Assembly: GCA_002390845.1 (NCBI GenBank)
Contig: DGQT01000008.1
Span: 1-55,745, forward strand
Length of the DNA: 55,745 nucleotides
Direction: 5' to 3'
Origin: Chitinophagaceae bacterium UBA4407
Lineage (GTDB): Bacteria > Bacteroidota > Bacteroidia > Chitinophagales > Chitinophagaceae
Under the pieces are notes generated by a model. The model was not told where the DNA came from, ran no database searches, and saw nothing but the letters and a program-made list of their open reading frames with translations. Both the position numbers and the translations under genes were made by a program. This document shows, in pieces, positions 1-8,091 of the stretch (its first letter is position 1; every line of letters begins with the position of its first letter).

Positions 1-11
1 AAGACAATGAT

Positions 12-262
12 TGGCCGGGCTGAAGTGGCACTATGAGGCTTTTGTTGCGTCGCACACTTATGCGTTTGGAACATCAGTCGACAGTTGACCGTCAACTGTC
101 GACTGAAAATTCTACAGCACAAGCGTGTGATCCCGAAATGAATTCGGTCCCGAGAGCTTTCGGGATGCCACGCTTCACTTAAATGTCGCCATGAAAGAGG
201 AACTGTGAAACGAGCGTGGCAACGAAAGCTTAAATAGAATATCAATAGCCGGGTTCAAAAAA
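12..262. repeat. Dispersed fold-back element, copy 1 (both arms, long insert variant)
   Basis: The left arm at 14-60 contains CCGGGCTGAAG and TTGCGTCGCACACTTA. The right arm ends at 262 with GCCGGGTTCAAAAAA, six bases from the stop of the E1 gene. The middle holds a near-perfect palindrome (74-106). It also holds an insert at about 131-227 (GATCCCGAAATGAATTCGG, GCCACGCTTC, GAGCGTGGCAACG) that recurs at 34.75 kb and, inverted and partial, at 43.0 kb. Confidence 0.8.
74..106. repeat. Near-perfect palindrome inside element copy 1
   Basis: Bases 74-89 (TCAGTCGACAGTTGAC) are the exact reverse complement of 91-106, with one base between. It lies in the loop region of the dispersed element. A related GTCGAC-rich inverted repeat sits in the same place in the copy at 45.7 kb. 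Confidence 0.9.
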
Positions 263-268
263 GTTTTT

Positions 269-2335
269 TTAATTGCTTAATAAAGTTTTTAAACGTTGTA
301 CAACCTTTTCCGCCGTGGGCAACATAGCTGCTTCTAATGCAAGATTAATGGGCACTGCGGGCAGATTTAAAGCGCCCAATACTTCAACCGGTGCATCAAG
401 ATATTGAAAGCAATTATACGCAATCCTGTGTGCCAGCGCCTCGGCAAACGAATTGTTCTGTTGTTCTTCGGTAAGTACCAGGCATTTGCCATGTTTCTTT
501 ACAGTTTCAAAAACAAGCGCTTCATCGAGTGGGAATAATGTGCGCAGGTCGATGATCTCTATTTGTCCCGGAAGCTTTGCTGCTGCGGCTTTTGCCCAGT
601 AAACACCCATGCCGTAAGTAATAACGCAGGCAGATACGCCATTTTTTATTTTTTGCGCATCGGCCTGTAACACCACATTGCCTTTGCCCAACGGAAGTAT
701 ATAATCTCTTGCAGGCTCAACGGTTTTTGCTTCTTCGGTGCCGGGTACTTTGCTCCAGTATAAGCCTTTATGTTCCAGCATTACAACAGGATTGGGATCG
801 TGGTAGGCAGCCTTCATTAATCCTTTTATGTCGGCGGCATTAGAAGGGTAGCAAACCTTAATTCCCTTGATGGTAAGCAGTGTAGATTCTATACTGCCGC
901 TATGATACGGCCCACCACCGCCATAAGCACCAATGGGTACACGAAGGATCATACTTACAGGAAATTTACCATTAGAGAGATAACTGGATTTTGAAATCTC
1001 TGTTACCAGTTGGTTCAGGCCGGGATAAATATAATCGGCAAATTGTACTTCTACAATTGGCTTTAAACCAACGGCAGATAAGCCAATGGTTGAGCCTACA
1101 ATATAAGCCTCTTGTATGGCGGTATTAAAAACACGGTGATCGCCAAATTTTTCTGCAAGGGTAGCAGCTTCACGAAATACGCCACCCAGCCTGCGGCCCA
1201 CATCCTGTCCGTATAAAAGACATTCCGGATTGTCCTGCATCAGTTCGTCGATGGCGAACAATGCGGCATCTACCATCATAATTTTTTCTCTACCCACTGG
1301 TTGCCGGGTACCCTTTTCCTTTGTTACCGTTGTTGGTGCAAATACATGATCGCTAACGGTGAAAGGTAAGGGATCGGCTTCCTGAATAGCCTGTTCAAAT
1401 GCATTTTGAGCGGTGGCTTTTGCTTCTGTTTCTATTTGTTGAAGATCGGTTTCACTAAAGCCATGTTGCAGTAATACACTGCGTAATTTGGGATAGGGGT
1501 CACGCTGTGCATGCGATTCAAGATCTTCTTTGCTTCGGTAAAACTCTTTGCGAACACCGCTGGTATGATGACCTAATAGTGGAACAGTGGCATGTACCAA
1601 TACTGGCTTACGTTCTGTTCGTACAAAAGCGATGGCCTGCTGCATGGTTTGGTAGGCTGCAATAAAATCGCTGCCATCAACCTGTAACTTGTTAAGACCT
1701 TTAAAGCCATCTGCAAATTCGTAGGCATTCATGCTTCTTGCTTCTTCAGCAGAAACACTAATGCCCCAGTTATTATCCTGCACTAAATAAATAACGGGCA
1801 ATTGTTTTAAAGCGGCAAACTGTAAAGCTTCACTTACTTCGCCTTCGGTCATGCTGTTATCGCCAAGGCTACATACTACAACCGCGGCTTCTCCTTTAGA
1901 ACCTTTTCTTTGTAATGATGAATTTGTTGTTTCAAGATATTGCACGCCCTGAGCTATGCCAGTAGTAGGAATTGCCTGCATACCTGTTGCACTGCTTTGA
2001 TGGATAATACGTGGTTTATCCGTTGCCACACTGCTGGGATGGCAATAATATGAACGACCACCAGAAAAAGGATCGTTTGCTTTGGCGAGTAATTGCAGCA
2101 TTAACTCATAAGGTTGATAACCTATAGAGAGCATGATACTATCATCCCTGTAGTAGGGGCTTACAAAATCGCAATTGAGTAATTGTAAACCTGTTGCTAT
2201 TTGTATTGCTTCATGACCCTTGGATGTGGAATGCACATATTTACAAACCTGCCGGTTGGTGTCATAAATTTCGGCCATGCTTCGGGCGGTGGCCATTAAA
2301 CGAAAGGCTTTTGAAAGGATTGTTGCGTCAAACAT
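269..2335 (-). CDS. 2-oxoacid dehydrogenase E1, fused alpha and beta subunits
   Basis: This thiamine-diphosphate enzyme would decarboxylate a 2-oxoacid as E1 of a dehydrogenase complex, probably the branched-chain type. The N-terminal half is the alpha subunit with a cofactor motif GDNSMTEGE...NNWGIS; the first part is GDN where GDG is usual. The C-terminal half, from about residue 355, is the beta subunit (LLYGQDVGRRLGGVF, VEVQFADYIYPGLNQL, GAYGGGGPYHS). Fused E1 genes of about 690 residues are common in Bacteroidota. The open frame extends to a TTG at 2362, but ATG at 2335 (MFDATILSKAF) is the better start. No E2 or E3 gene is nearby, so substrate is not fixed. It is the last gene before a dispersed repeat. 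Confidence 0.88.
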   Translation of the reverse strand: MFDATILSKAFRLMATARSMAEIYDTNRQVCKYVHSTSKGHEAIQIATGLQLLNCDFVSPYYRDDSIMLSIGYQPYELMLQLLAKANDPFSGGRSYYCHPSSVATDKPRIIHQSSATGMQAIPTTGIAQGVQYLETTNSSLQRKGSKGEAAVVVCSLGDNSMTEGEVSEALQFAALKQLPVIYLVQDNNWGISVSAEEARSMNAYEFADGFKGLNKLQVDGSDFIAAYQTMQQAIAFVRTERKPVLVHATVPLLGHHTSGVRKEFYRSKEDLESHAQRDPYPKLRSVLLQHGFSETDLQQIETEAKATAQNAFEQAIQEADPLPFTVSDHVFAPTTVTKEKGTRQPVGREKIMMVDAALFAIDELMQDNPECLLYGQDVGRRLGGVFREAATLAEKFGDHRVFNTAIQEAYIVGSTIGLSAVGLKPIVEVQFADYIYPGLNQLVTEISKSSYLSNGKFPVSMILRVPIGAYGGGGPYHSGSIESTLLTIKGIKVCYPSNAADIKGLMKAAYHDPNPVVMLEHKGLYWSKVPGTEEAKTVEPARDYILPLGKGNVVLQADAQKIKNGVSACVITYGMGVYWAKAAAAKLPGQIEIIDLRTLFPLDEALVFETVKKHGKCLVLTEEQQNNSFAEALAHRIAYNCFQYLDAPVEVLGALNLPAVPINLALEAAMLPTAEKVVQRLKTLLSN

Positions 2336-2382
2336 TCGGCAAATATCTGGTACTGAGATCAATTATAGGATGAACGATAGCA

Positions 2383-2994
2383 TTATTTAACTTCAAGGGA
2401 AAACACTTTACGGGTTTCAAAAAAACCTGTGAGTACATCACCTACAACGCATTCACCAACGCCGGCAGGTGTTCCGGTATAAATAAGGTCGCCGATGTTT
2501 ATTGAGAAATATTGAGAAATATTGGCAATAATCTTTTCAAAAGAAAATATCATTTTGCTGCTATCTCCATTTTGAACAGTTTCTCCGTTTAACTGCATTG
2601 AAAAATTAATTGAATTCTTTTGCATATTGGGCGTAAGGTCAATCCAATCACCTGCAACTGCTGAATTATCCCATGCTTTGGCTTTTTCCCAGGGAAGGCC
2701 TTTTTTCTTTAATTCCTGCTGAACGTCACGTGCTGTAAAATCAATACCAACTGTTATGGCATTATAGTAACGGCTGGCGGCATACTCAGGAATATATTTT
2801 CCATTTTTAGATACACGTAGCACCAGTTCTGCTTCGTAGTGTAACTCATTCGTGAATTCAGGGTAATAAAAATGAATGCCCGGCTGTATTAATGCGCTTT
2901 TAGGTTTCAGGAAGATAACAGGTTCATCAGGAACTTCGTTATTAAGTTCTCTGGCATGCTCTGCGTAATTCCGGCCTACACAAAAAATTTTCAT
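2383..2994 (-). CDS. Fumarylacetoacetate hydrolase (FAH) family protein
   Basis: A 203-residue single-domain FAH-fold enzyme. Members cleave or decarboxylate acylpyruvate-type compounds with a divalent metal; oxaloacetate decarboxylases and acylpyruvases belong here. Seen: the N-terminal CVGRNYAEHARE and the metal-binding HYEAELVLRV followed by GIDFTARDVQ and a C-terminal IYTGTPAGVGE. The length matches the short FAHD1-like group. It ends 48 bases upstream of the E1 ATG on the same strand, so the two may be co-transcribed, but no pathway link is clear. Substrate is unknown. Confidence 0.88.
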   Translation of the reverse strand: MKIFCVGRNYAEHARELNNEVPDEPVIFLKPKSALIQPGIHFYYPEFTNELHYEAELVLRVSKNGKYIPEYAASRYYNAITVGIDFTARDVQQELKKKGLPWEKAKAWDNSAVAGDWIDLTPNMQKNSINFSMQLNGETVQNGDSSKMIFSFEKIIANISQYFSINIGDLIYTGTPAGVGECVVGDVLTGFFETRKVFSLEVK

Positions 2995-3102
2995 AGAGTT
3001 TAGATTTATGGGTAATCATGAACAATGGTGTACAAATAAGCAGTGGATTTAGTTTTGTTTTAGTTAACTGTACTTGCAAGTTAAAAAAAAGCAGTGACTA
3101 AA

Positions 3103-3678
3103 CTAAATAAACTCCTTTTTATTTATCAGGTTCATTGTTCTTTCAATTCCCAGGGTTGAAAAGTTTTCTATGGTTTCCATACTGCCTTCAATTTTATTCT
3201 TTATTAAAGCCAGCTCTTCCGGAAACCATTTGCCCAGCACGTATTCTACCTGCATACCCTTGGGGAAATTGCTGCCAATACCAAAACGTAGTTTGGGATA
3301 TTTATCGGTGCCCAGTGTTAATTCAATATCGGTTAAGCCATTGTGCCCGCCACTGCTGCCTGCCGGTCTTAACCGTAGTTTATTAACCGGAATAGCAATA
3401 TCATCTACAATAGTAAGTGTATTTTCAAGGGATACTTTTTCTTTTTCCATCCAGTACCTGAAGGCTTTGCCACTTAGGTTCATATAGGTAGTGGGCTTTA
3501 TGCATACAAAAATCTTTCCTTTCCATTTTACTTCTGCTACATCGGCAAGCCTGGCATTTACAAATGAGCCACCGTGTTTTAAAACAAATGCAGTTACCAC
3601 ATCAAAACCAATATTATGACGTGTATGTGCATATTCTGCACCAATATTTCCAAGCCCAACGATTAAATATTTCGACAT
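3103..3678 (-). CDS. pth: Peptidyl-tRNA hydrolase
   Basis: Releases tRNA from prematurely dropped peptidyl-tRNA in the cytoplasm. The protein begins MSKYLIVGLGNIGAEYAHT and carries the family signature TRHNIGF with the catalytic histidine, then NLSGKAF and SGGHNGL. From ATG 3678 it is 191 residues, the normal length. The open frame runs on to 3864, but that extension encodes no Pth sequence and covers a dispersed repeat and a terminator, so I reject it. It follows rplY and prs on the same strand, a grouping usual in many bacteria, although a hairpin terminator and repeat now separate it from rplY. Confidence 0.95.
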   Translation of the reverse strand: MSKYLIVGLGNIGAEYAHTRHNIGFDVVTAFVLKHGGSFVNARLADVAEVKWKGKIFVCIKPTTYMNLSGKAFRYWMEKEKVSLENTLTIVDDIAIPVNKLRLRPAGSSGGHNGLTDIELTLGTDKYPKLRFGIGSNFPKGMQVEYVLGKWFPEELALIKNKIEGSMETIENFSTLGIERTMNLINKKEFI

Positions 3679-3742
3679 AGAAAACTGCTTTATAAATTTC
3701 ATGAACCCGGAACAGGAATGGCTGTTTAAAGCTGAATCATAT

Positions 3743-3790
3743 CCTGCAGCACAAGTGTGCGACGCAACACAAGATGCCACAAGAATTTTG
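3743..3790. repeat. Dispersed fold-back element, single right arm
   Basis: ACAAGTGTGCGACGCAAC at 3751-3768 matches the right-arm core. It lies between pth and rplY. I see no convincing left arm, and the outer end is decayed. Confidence 0.65.
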
Positions 3791-3842
3791 GTCTGACCAA
3801 TAAAAAACTCCTTTAATCTGTAACCTGAAACCGGTGCTCCAA

Positions 3843-3877
3843 TAAAAAACAAAGCCCCGTACAAACGTACAGGGCCT
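3843..3877 (-). terminator. Intrinsic terminator after rplY
   Basis: Read on the minus strand this is GCCCTGTAC, a four-base loop, then GTACGGGGC and a T-rich tract. It lies about 20 bases past the rplY stop and would end the prs-rplY transcript before pth. Confidence 0.8.
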
Positions 3878-3894
3878 TAAATGATATAAAAAAA

Positions 3895-4563
3895 TTATTT
3901 CTTTTTTGCATCTTTTGCAGGTGCTGCTGCTTTGGCCGCCGCTGCCGGAGCCGCTGCTTTTGCTGCTGCCGCCGGAGCTGCCTTTGCTGCTGCAGGCGCT
4001 GCTGCTTCTTCCTGTTTTAACTGACGTGTTAAAACTACAGATGCAACAGAGATACGTGGAGAATTCATTACTTCCATGTTATCTGCTTTAATATCCTGTA
4101 CGCGGATGTTACCGTTCAGTTCAAGATTGGTAATATCTACTTCAATGGTTTCTTTCAGATACTTGGGTAAAGTTTTTACCTTAATCGCTTTCATTTTTAA
4201 TACAAGCTTACCACCAGCTTTAACACCGGCAGCGGCACCTACGAACTTAAGCGGCAAAGTAGCAACCACTTTTTTGTCTTCAACCAGTTCCATCAGGTCA
4301 ACATGATTCAAGACATCTGAAACCTTGTCGAACTGCAGGTCTTTTAAAATAGTTCTGTAAACGGTGCCACCAATGTTTACTTCGGCAAACTGAAATTCAC
4401 TTGTGTACACCAGCGATTTTAGAGCTTTGGCAGAGGCATAAAAACTTACCTCTTTAGCGCCGCCATAAATTACACCTGGCACCATTTCCTGAGAGCGAAG
4501 TTGACGGGTGGCTTTTTTCCCGAGTTCGGTCCTCAGTTGTCCTTCGATTGTAATTGATTTCAT
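3895..4563 (-). CDS. rplY: 50S ribosomal protein L25 (Ctc/TL5 type)
   Basis: Binds 5S rRNA in the large ribosomal subunit. The N-terminus (MKSITIEGQLRTELGKKATR, VPGVIYGG) is the L25 domain and the middle is the second beta-rich domain of the long Ctc form. At 222 residues it is the long type. The last 35 or so residues are an Ala/Pro/Lys-rich tail (repeats of AAPAAAAKA), common in this phylum and probably disordered. It lies between prs and pth on the same strand. The start ATG at 4563 is clear. A left arm of the dispersed repeat lies just upstream at 4598. Confidence 0.93.
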   Translation of the reverse strand: MKSITIEGQLRTELGKKATRQLRSQEMVPGVIYGGAKEVSFYASAKALKSLVYTSEFQFAEVNIGGTVYRTILKDLQFDKVSDVLNHVDLMELVEDKKVVATLPLKFVGAAAGVKAGGKLVLKMKAIKVKTLPKYLKETIEVDITNLELNGNIRVQDIKADNMEVMNSPRISVASVVLTRQLKQEEAAAPAAAKAAPAAAAKAAAPAAAAKAAAPAKDAKKK

Positions 4564-4597
4564 TTTTATTGTTTTGTTTATTTAAAAAAGTTTTATA

Positions 4598-4660
4598 TTT
4601 TTTTTGAGCCCGGCTAAAGTTTACTTATTAAACTTTTCTTGCGTCGCACTCTTGTGCTGT
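4598..4660. repeat. Dispersed fold-back element, single left arm
   Basis: A clear arm: T-run, GAGCCCGGCTAAAG, then CTTTTCTTGCGTCGCAC and CTTGTGC. It occupies the gap between prs and rplY, beginning 35 bases upstream of the rplY ATG. No right arm follows before prs. Confidence 0.85.
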
Positions 4661-4693
4661 ATCAAGATGGCATCAGTTCAACTTCAAGTTTTC

Positions 4694-5647
4694 TTACCTT
4701 TTTCCTCTCAACTGCGAGTGGATAAAAAGGCTGGTAATACTTTTATTTTCGTAAGCATTCCTGATGGCTATTGCCAAAAGGTCAGCTACAGAAATTACTT
4801 TGATCTTCGGGCTTTGTCTTTTAAGAGGAATTGTGTCGCAAACGATCAATTCCTCCAGCACACTATTCTCAATATTTTCGTAAGCGTTACCACTCAATAT
4901 TGGGTGTGTACATAAGGCCCTTACACTTCTTGCCCCCTTCTCCTTTAATAAACCCGCTGCCTTTGCAAGGGTTCCGCCGGTATCGCAGATATCATCAATC
5001 AGCACAATATCTTTACCGGCCACTTCCCCGATTACCACCATGCTTGCTATTTCATTTGCACGTTTGCGGTGCTTGTCGCAGATTACCATATCCGCACTAA
5101 AATAGCTTGCAATTTCCCTTACGCGGTTGGTACTTCCTACGTCGGGGGCGGCAAAAGTAAGGTTTTCGAGTTTAAGTTGCTCAATGTAAGGAATGAAAAT
5201 AGCCGAACTGTCTAAATGATCCACCGGAATATCAAAAAAACCCTGGATTTGAGGAGCATGTAAATCCATCGTTATTATTCTGTTAGCTCCGGCTGCTTCT
5301 AATAAAGTGGCAATTAATTTAGCGCCGATTGCAACCCTGGGTTTATCTTTTCTATCTTGCCTGGCATAACCATAATAAGGAATAACGGCGATGATCTTGT
5401 AGGCACTTGCACGTTTGGCTGCATCAATCATCAGCAGAAGTTCCATCAGGTTTTCGGCCGGGGCGAAAGTGCTTTGTACCAGGAAAACATAATCGCCGCG
5501 GATACTTTCCAGGAAAATCGGCTGAAACTCGCCGTCACTGAATTTTTGGATATTGATCTTACCGAGTGCAGCGCCAAAGCGCTGGGCAATACGTTCGGCA
5601 AGTGCATTCGATCCGTTGCCGGAGAAAATCTTTACAGATGGATCCAT
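4694..5647 (-). CDS. prs: Ribose-phosphate pyrophosphokinase (PRPP synthetase)
   Basis: Makes 5-phosphoribosyl 1-diphosphate from ribose 5-phosphate and ATP, feeding purine, pyrimidine, histidine and tryptophan synthesis. Seen: the early KIFSGNGSNALAERIA, the FSDGEF loop, PYYGYARQDRKDKPR, MDLHAPQIQGFFDIPVDHL and the PRPP-binding VLIDDICDTGGT. The length of 317 residues is normal. The C-terminus (SLFIHSQLRGKR) is complete. It is first in the prs-rplY-pth group and is divergent from radC, with a 74-base gap that should hold both promoters. Confidence 0.96.
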   Translation of the reverse strand: MDPSVKIFSGNGSNALAERIAQRFGAALGKINIQKFSDGEFQPIFLESIRGDYVFLVQSTFAPAENLMELLLMIDAAKRASAYKIIAVIPYYGYARQDRKDKPRVAIGAKLIATLLEAAGANRIITMDLHAPQIQGFFDIPVDHLDSSAIFIPYIEQLKLENLTFAAPDVGSTNRVREIASYFSADMVICDKHRKRANEIASMVVIGEVAGKDIVLIDDICDTGGTLAKAAGLLKEKGARSVRALCTHPILSGNAYENIENSVLEELIVCDTIPLKRQSPKIKVISVADLLAIAIRNAYENKSITSLFIHSQLRGKR

Positions 5648-5721
5648 AGTAAAAGTAAATGAGCGGCGAAGATAGAATTTAGGAAATGAAATTGTAATTT
5701 GAACATTGATAAATTTTCAAC

Positions 5722-6411
5722 ATGGATGGAACAACTATTAAACACTGGGCTGAGGACGACCGGCCACGTGAGAAAATGCTGCTAAAGGGTATAGATTCCT
5801 TAAGTAATGCAGAGCTTTTAGCGATACTTATTAACAATGGTACAAAGGAAAAAAGTGCGGTAGATGTTGCAAAAGAATTATTGAATGCTGTTAATAATGA
5901 TCTGCAGCAACTGGGTAAACTATCTATTAAAGAAATCCTGAAGCTAAAAGTAAAAGGCATTGGTGAAGCAAAGGCGATCAGCATTGCTGCTGCTCTGGAA
6001 CTGGGAATACGTAAAGACGCTGCATTTAAAAAGAAAGAAGTAATACTTAAGAGCAGCGATATTGCGGATTTTCTTCGTGCAAAACTGCAGCATAAGAAAC
6101 ATGAAGTATTCGCAGTGATCTTTCTTAACAGGGCAAATAAAATAAATCATTACGAGGTGATTAGCGAAGGTGGGATTACAGGAACTGTTGCCGACCCAAG
6201 AATCATTTTAAAGAAAGCATTGGCACACGATGCAGTGAATCTAATTCTTTGTCATAACCACCCGAGTGGCAGCATTAAACCAAGCAGGGCTGATGAAGAA
6301 CTCACAAAAAAAATATCAGACGCTGCAAGTTATCTGGACATCAAAGTGCTTGATCACATTATTGTAAGTGAAGAAGGCTATTACAGTTTTGCAGATGAAG
6401 GCATTATTTAG
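5722..6411 (+). CDS. radC: RadC family JAB-domain protein
   Basis: A predicted metal-dependent JAMM/MPN hydrolase whose biological role is unsettled; the old DNA-repair label is doubtful. The N-terminal part has a helix-hairpin-helix stretch (LKVKGIGEAKAISIAAALELG). The C-terminal JAB domain carries the metal motif HNHPSGSIKPSRAD plus a downstream Asp. The length of 229 is typical. It stands alone on the plus strand, divergent from prs. Confidence 0.93.
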   Translation: MDGTTIKHWAEDDRPREKMLLKGIDSLSNAELLAILINNGTKEKSAVDVAKELLNAVNNDLQQLGKLSIKEILKLKVKGIGEAKAISIAAALELGIRKDAAFKKKEVILKSSDIADFLRAKLQHKKHEVFAVIFLNRANKINHYEVISEGGITGTVADPRIILKKALAHDAVNLILCHNHPSGSIKPSRADEELTKKISDAASYLDIKVLDHIIVSEEGYYSFADEGII

Positions 6412-6493
6412 TTTGTGGTTGAGCGATGCTATTTTGATGGAGTACAAGACAGCATGCGACAAATGAGGCACACAGGCAGATGAAGTTTTTTGG

Positions 6494-6565
6494 ACCACAA
6501 AGTCAGAAATACACGAAGTAACACTAAGACTTTGAGATATTTTGCGCCTTAGTGCCTTTGTGGTT
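6494..6565. repeat. ACCACAAAG inverted repeat (second repeat family), copy 1
   Basis: A 72-base unit beginning ACCACAAAGTCAGAAATACACG and ending GCCTTAGTGCCTTTGTGGT; the ends are inverted repeats. A second copy lies at 37841-37911. Here it abuts CCCGGGTTCAAAAG, a fragment like the outer end of the main dispersed element. Confidence 0.8.
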
Positions 6566-6593
6566 CCCGGGTTCAAAAGAATTACCTTCAGCC

Positions 6594-6647
6594 GAAGCGT
6601 GCGACGCAACGAAAGCTTCACAAAGAATCTTTAGTCTGGCTCAAACA
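6594..6647. repeat. Dispersed fold-back element, right arm
   Basis: Contains GCGTGCGACGCAACGAAAGC, then TTCACAAAGAATC and TAGTCTGGCTCAAACAA. It ends about five bases from the stop codon of the aminotransferase gene. Confidence 0.85.
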
Positions 6648-6651
6648 AATA

Positions 6652-7851
6652 CTACACTTTTCCAGGATAAATTTCCAATGCCTTTTCTAAACAATCCATA
6701 GCACTGTTAATAGCACTAAGGTTGAGCACATACGCCAAACGAACTTCCTGTTTGCCCAAACCTGCAGTGCCATAAAAACCGGTTGCCGGAGCAAGCATTA
6801 CCGTTTGTTTGTTGTATTGAAAATCTTCGAGCAGCCACTGGCAAAATTTGTCCGCATCATCAATGGGCAACTTAGCTATTGCATAAAATGCGCCACCGGG
6901 ATTGGGGCAAAAAACACGGGGCATGGCGTTGAGCCGTTTTACAATTAAATCTCTGCGTGATTTATATTCAGCTTTCGTAGTATTAAAATAATCATCGGGC
7001 AGATCAATGGCCGCTTCACCGGCAATTTGTGCAAAGCTTGGCGGACTTAATCTTGCCTGTGCAAATTTCATTGCTGCATTGTACAAAGTTTTGTTGCGGG
7101 TAATAAAAGCGCCAATTCTGCCGCCGCAGCAACTGTAGCGTTTGCTGATCGTGTCCATTAAAACTACGTGATCGTTTACACCTTTCAACTGCATGGCGCT
7201 GAAGTGTGTGCCTTCGTAACAAAATTCGCGGTAAGCTTCATCAGCAAACAAATACAGGTTGTGTTTTATGATGATCTGCCGTAATGTTTCCATCTCTTCT
7301 TTGCTGTATAGATAGCCCGTTGGGTTGTTGGGATTGCAGATAACAATCGCCTTTGTTTTTGGCGTAATTGCTTTTTCAAAATCTTCAATTGGCGGTAGCG
7401 CAAAACCATTTTCAATGTACGATGTAATGGGCACCACATTTACACCCGCTTCTACCGCAAAGCCATTATAATTTGCATAGAAAGGCTCGGGAATAATTAC
7501 TTCGTCACCGGGATCGAGACAGGCCATAAAGCCAAATAAAATCGCTTCACTGCCGCCGGTTGTGATCATGATATCGGTGTAGCTGATATCGATGCCAACC
7601 TTTTTATAATAGCCCACCAGTTTTTTACGGTAGCTTTCATTACCCGCACTGTGGCTGTATTCCAGAACTTTAAAATCAGAATGCCGAACGGCATCAAGCA
7701 CCATTTTTGGCGTTTCAATATCGGGCTGGCCAATGTTTAAATGAAAAACATGAACGCCTTTTTTCTTAGCTGCTTCTGCATAAGGAACCAGTTTTCTTAT
7801 GGGCGAAGCAGGCATGATATCGCCGCGGTGGCTGATGCTTAATTGTGTCAT
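6652..7851 (-). CDS. Pyridoxal-phosphate aminotransferase, class I/II
   Basis: A fold-type I aminotransferase, probably acting on aspartate, aromatic or similar amino acids. Seen: VICNPNNPTGYLYSKEEM, the FADEAYREF loop, and the Schiff-base lysine context DTISKRYSCCGGRIGAF, followed by a C-terminal arginine region (KQEVRLAYVLN). The length of 399 is normal. The N-terminus MTQLSISHRGDIMPASPIR fits the aspartate aminotransferase group. It stands alone on the minus strand with dispersed repeat arms on both sides. Exact substrate cannot be read from sequence; a role in 2-aminoadipate transamination is possible but unsupported. Confidence 0.88.
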   Translation of the reverse strand: MTQLSISHRGDIMPASPIRKLVPYAEAAKKKGVHVFHLNIGQPDIETPKMVLDAVRHSDFKVLEYSHSAGNESYRKKLVGYYKKVGIDISYTDIMITTGGSEAILFGFMACLDPGDEVIIPEPFYANYNGFAVEAGVNVVPITSYIENGFALPPIEDFEKAITPKTKAIVICNPNNPTGYLYSKEEMETLRQIIIKHNLYLFADEAYREFCYEGTHFSAMQLKGVNDHVVLMDTISKRYSCCGGRIGAFITRNKTLYNAAMKFAQARLSPPSFAQIAGEAAIDLPDDYFNTTKAEYKSRRDLIVKRLNAMPRVFCPNPGGAFYAIAKLPIDDADKFCQWLLEDFQYNKQTVMLAPATGFYGTAGLGKQEVRLAYVLNLSAINSAMDCLEKALEIYPGKV

Positions 7852-7912
7852 AAAGCAAACCTACACGAAAGCTTTAAAATAGCCAACGAAAGAAAGATTT
7901 TGTAAAGGGTAA

Positions 7913-7971
7913 TTTTTTGGGGCCGGGATTTGGATTATCTGTGGAGCTTTTGTTGCGTCGCACACTTGTGC
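7913..7971. repeat. Dispersed fold-back element, left arm
   Basis: T-run, GGGGCCGGGATTTGG, then GGAGCTTTTGTTGCGTCGCA and CACTTGTGC. Downstream GGTTGGATT and ATTGAGCC repeat the inner part seen at 14.48 and 50.47 kb. It is upstream of the aminotransferase. Confidence 0.85.
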
Positions 7972-8091
7972 GGTTGGATTATATATTGAGCCTTAATACA
8001 GCGTAGGGCTGCAATTTTATAAACATCCTGTTAGCCGAAATGCTCTTTTTTGACAAACAATATTATATTTTCAAACCAATCGCCAGATACC

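Noticed and set aside
3679..3864. N-terminal extension of pth
   Set aside because: It covers a repeat arm and terminator and encodes no Pth sequence.
3906..4091. Leu/Pro-rich small ORF
   Set aside because: Antisense to the Ala-rich tail of L25.
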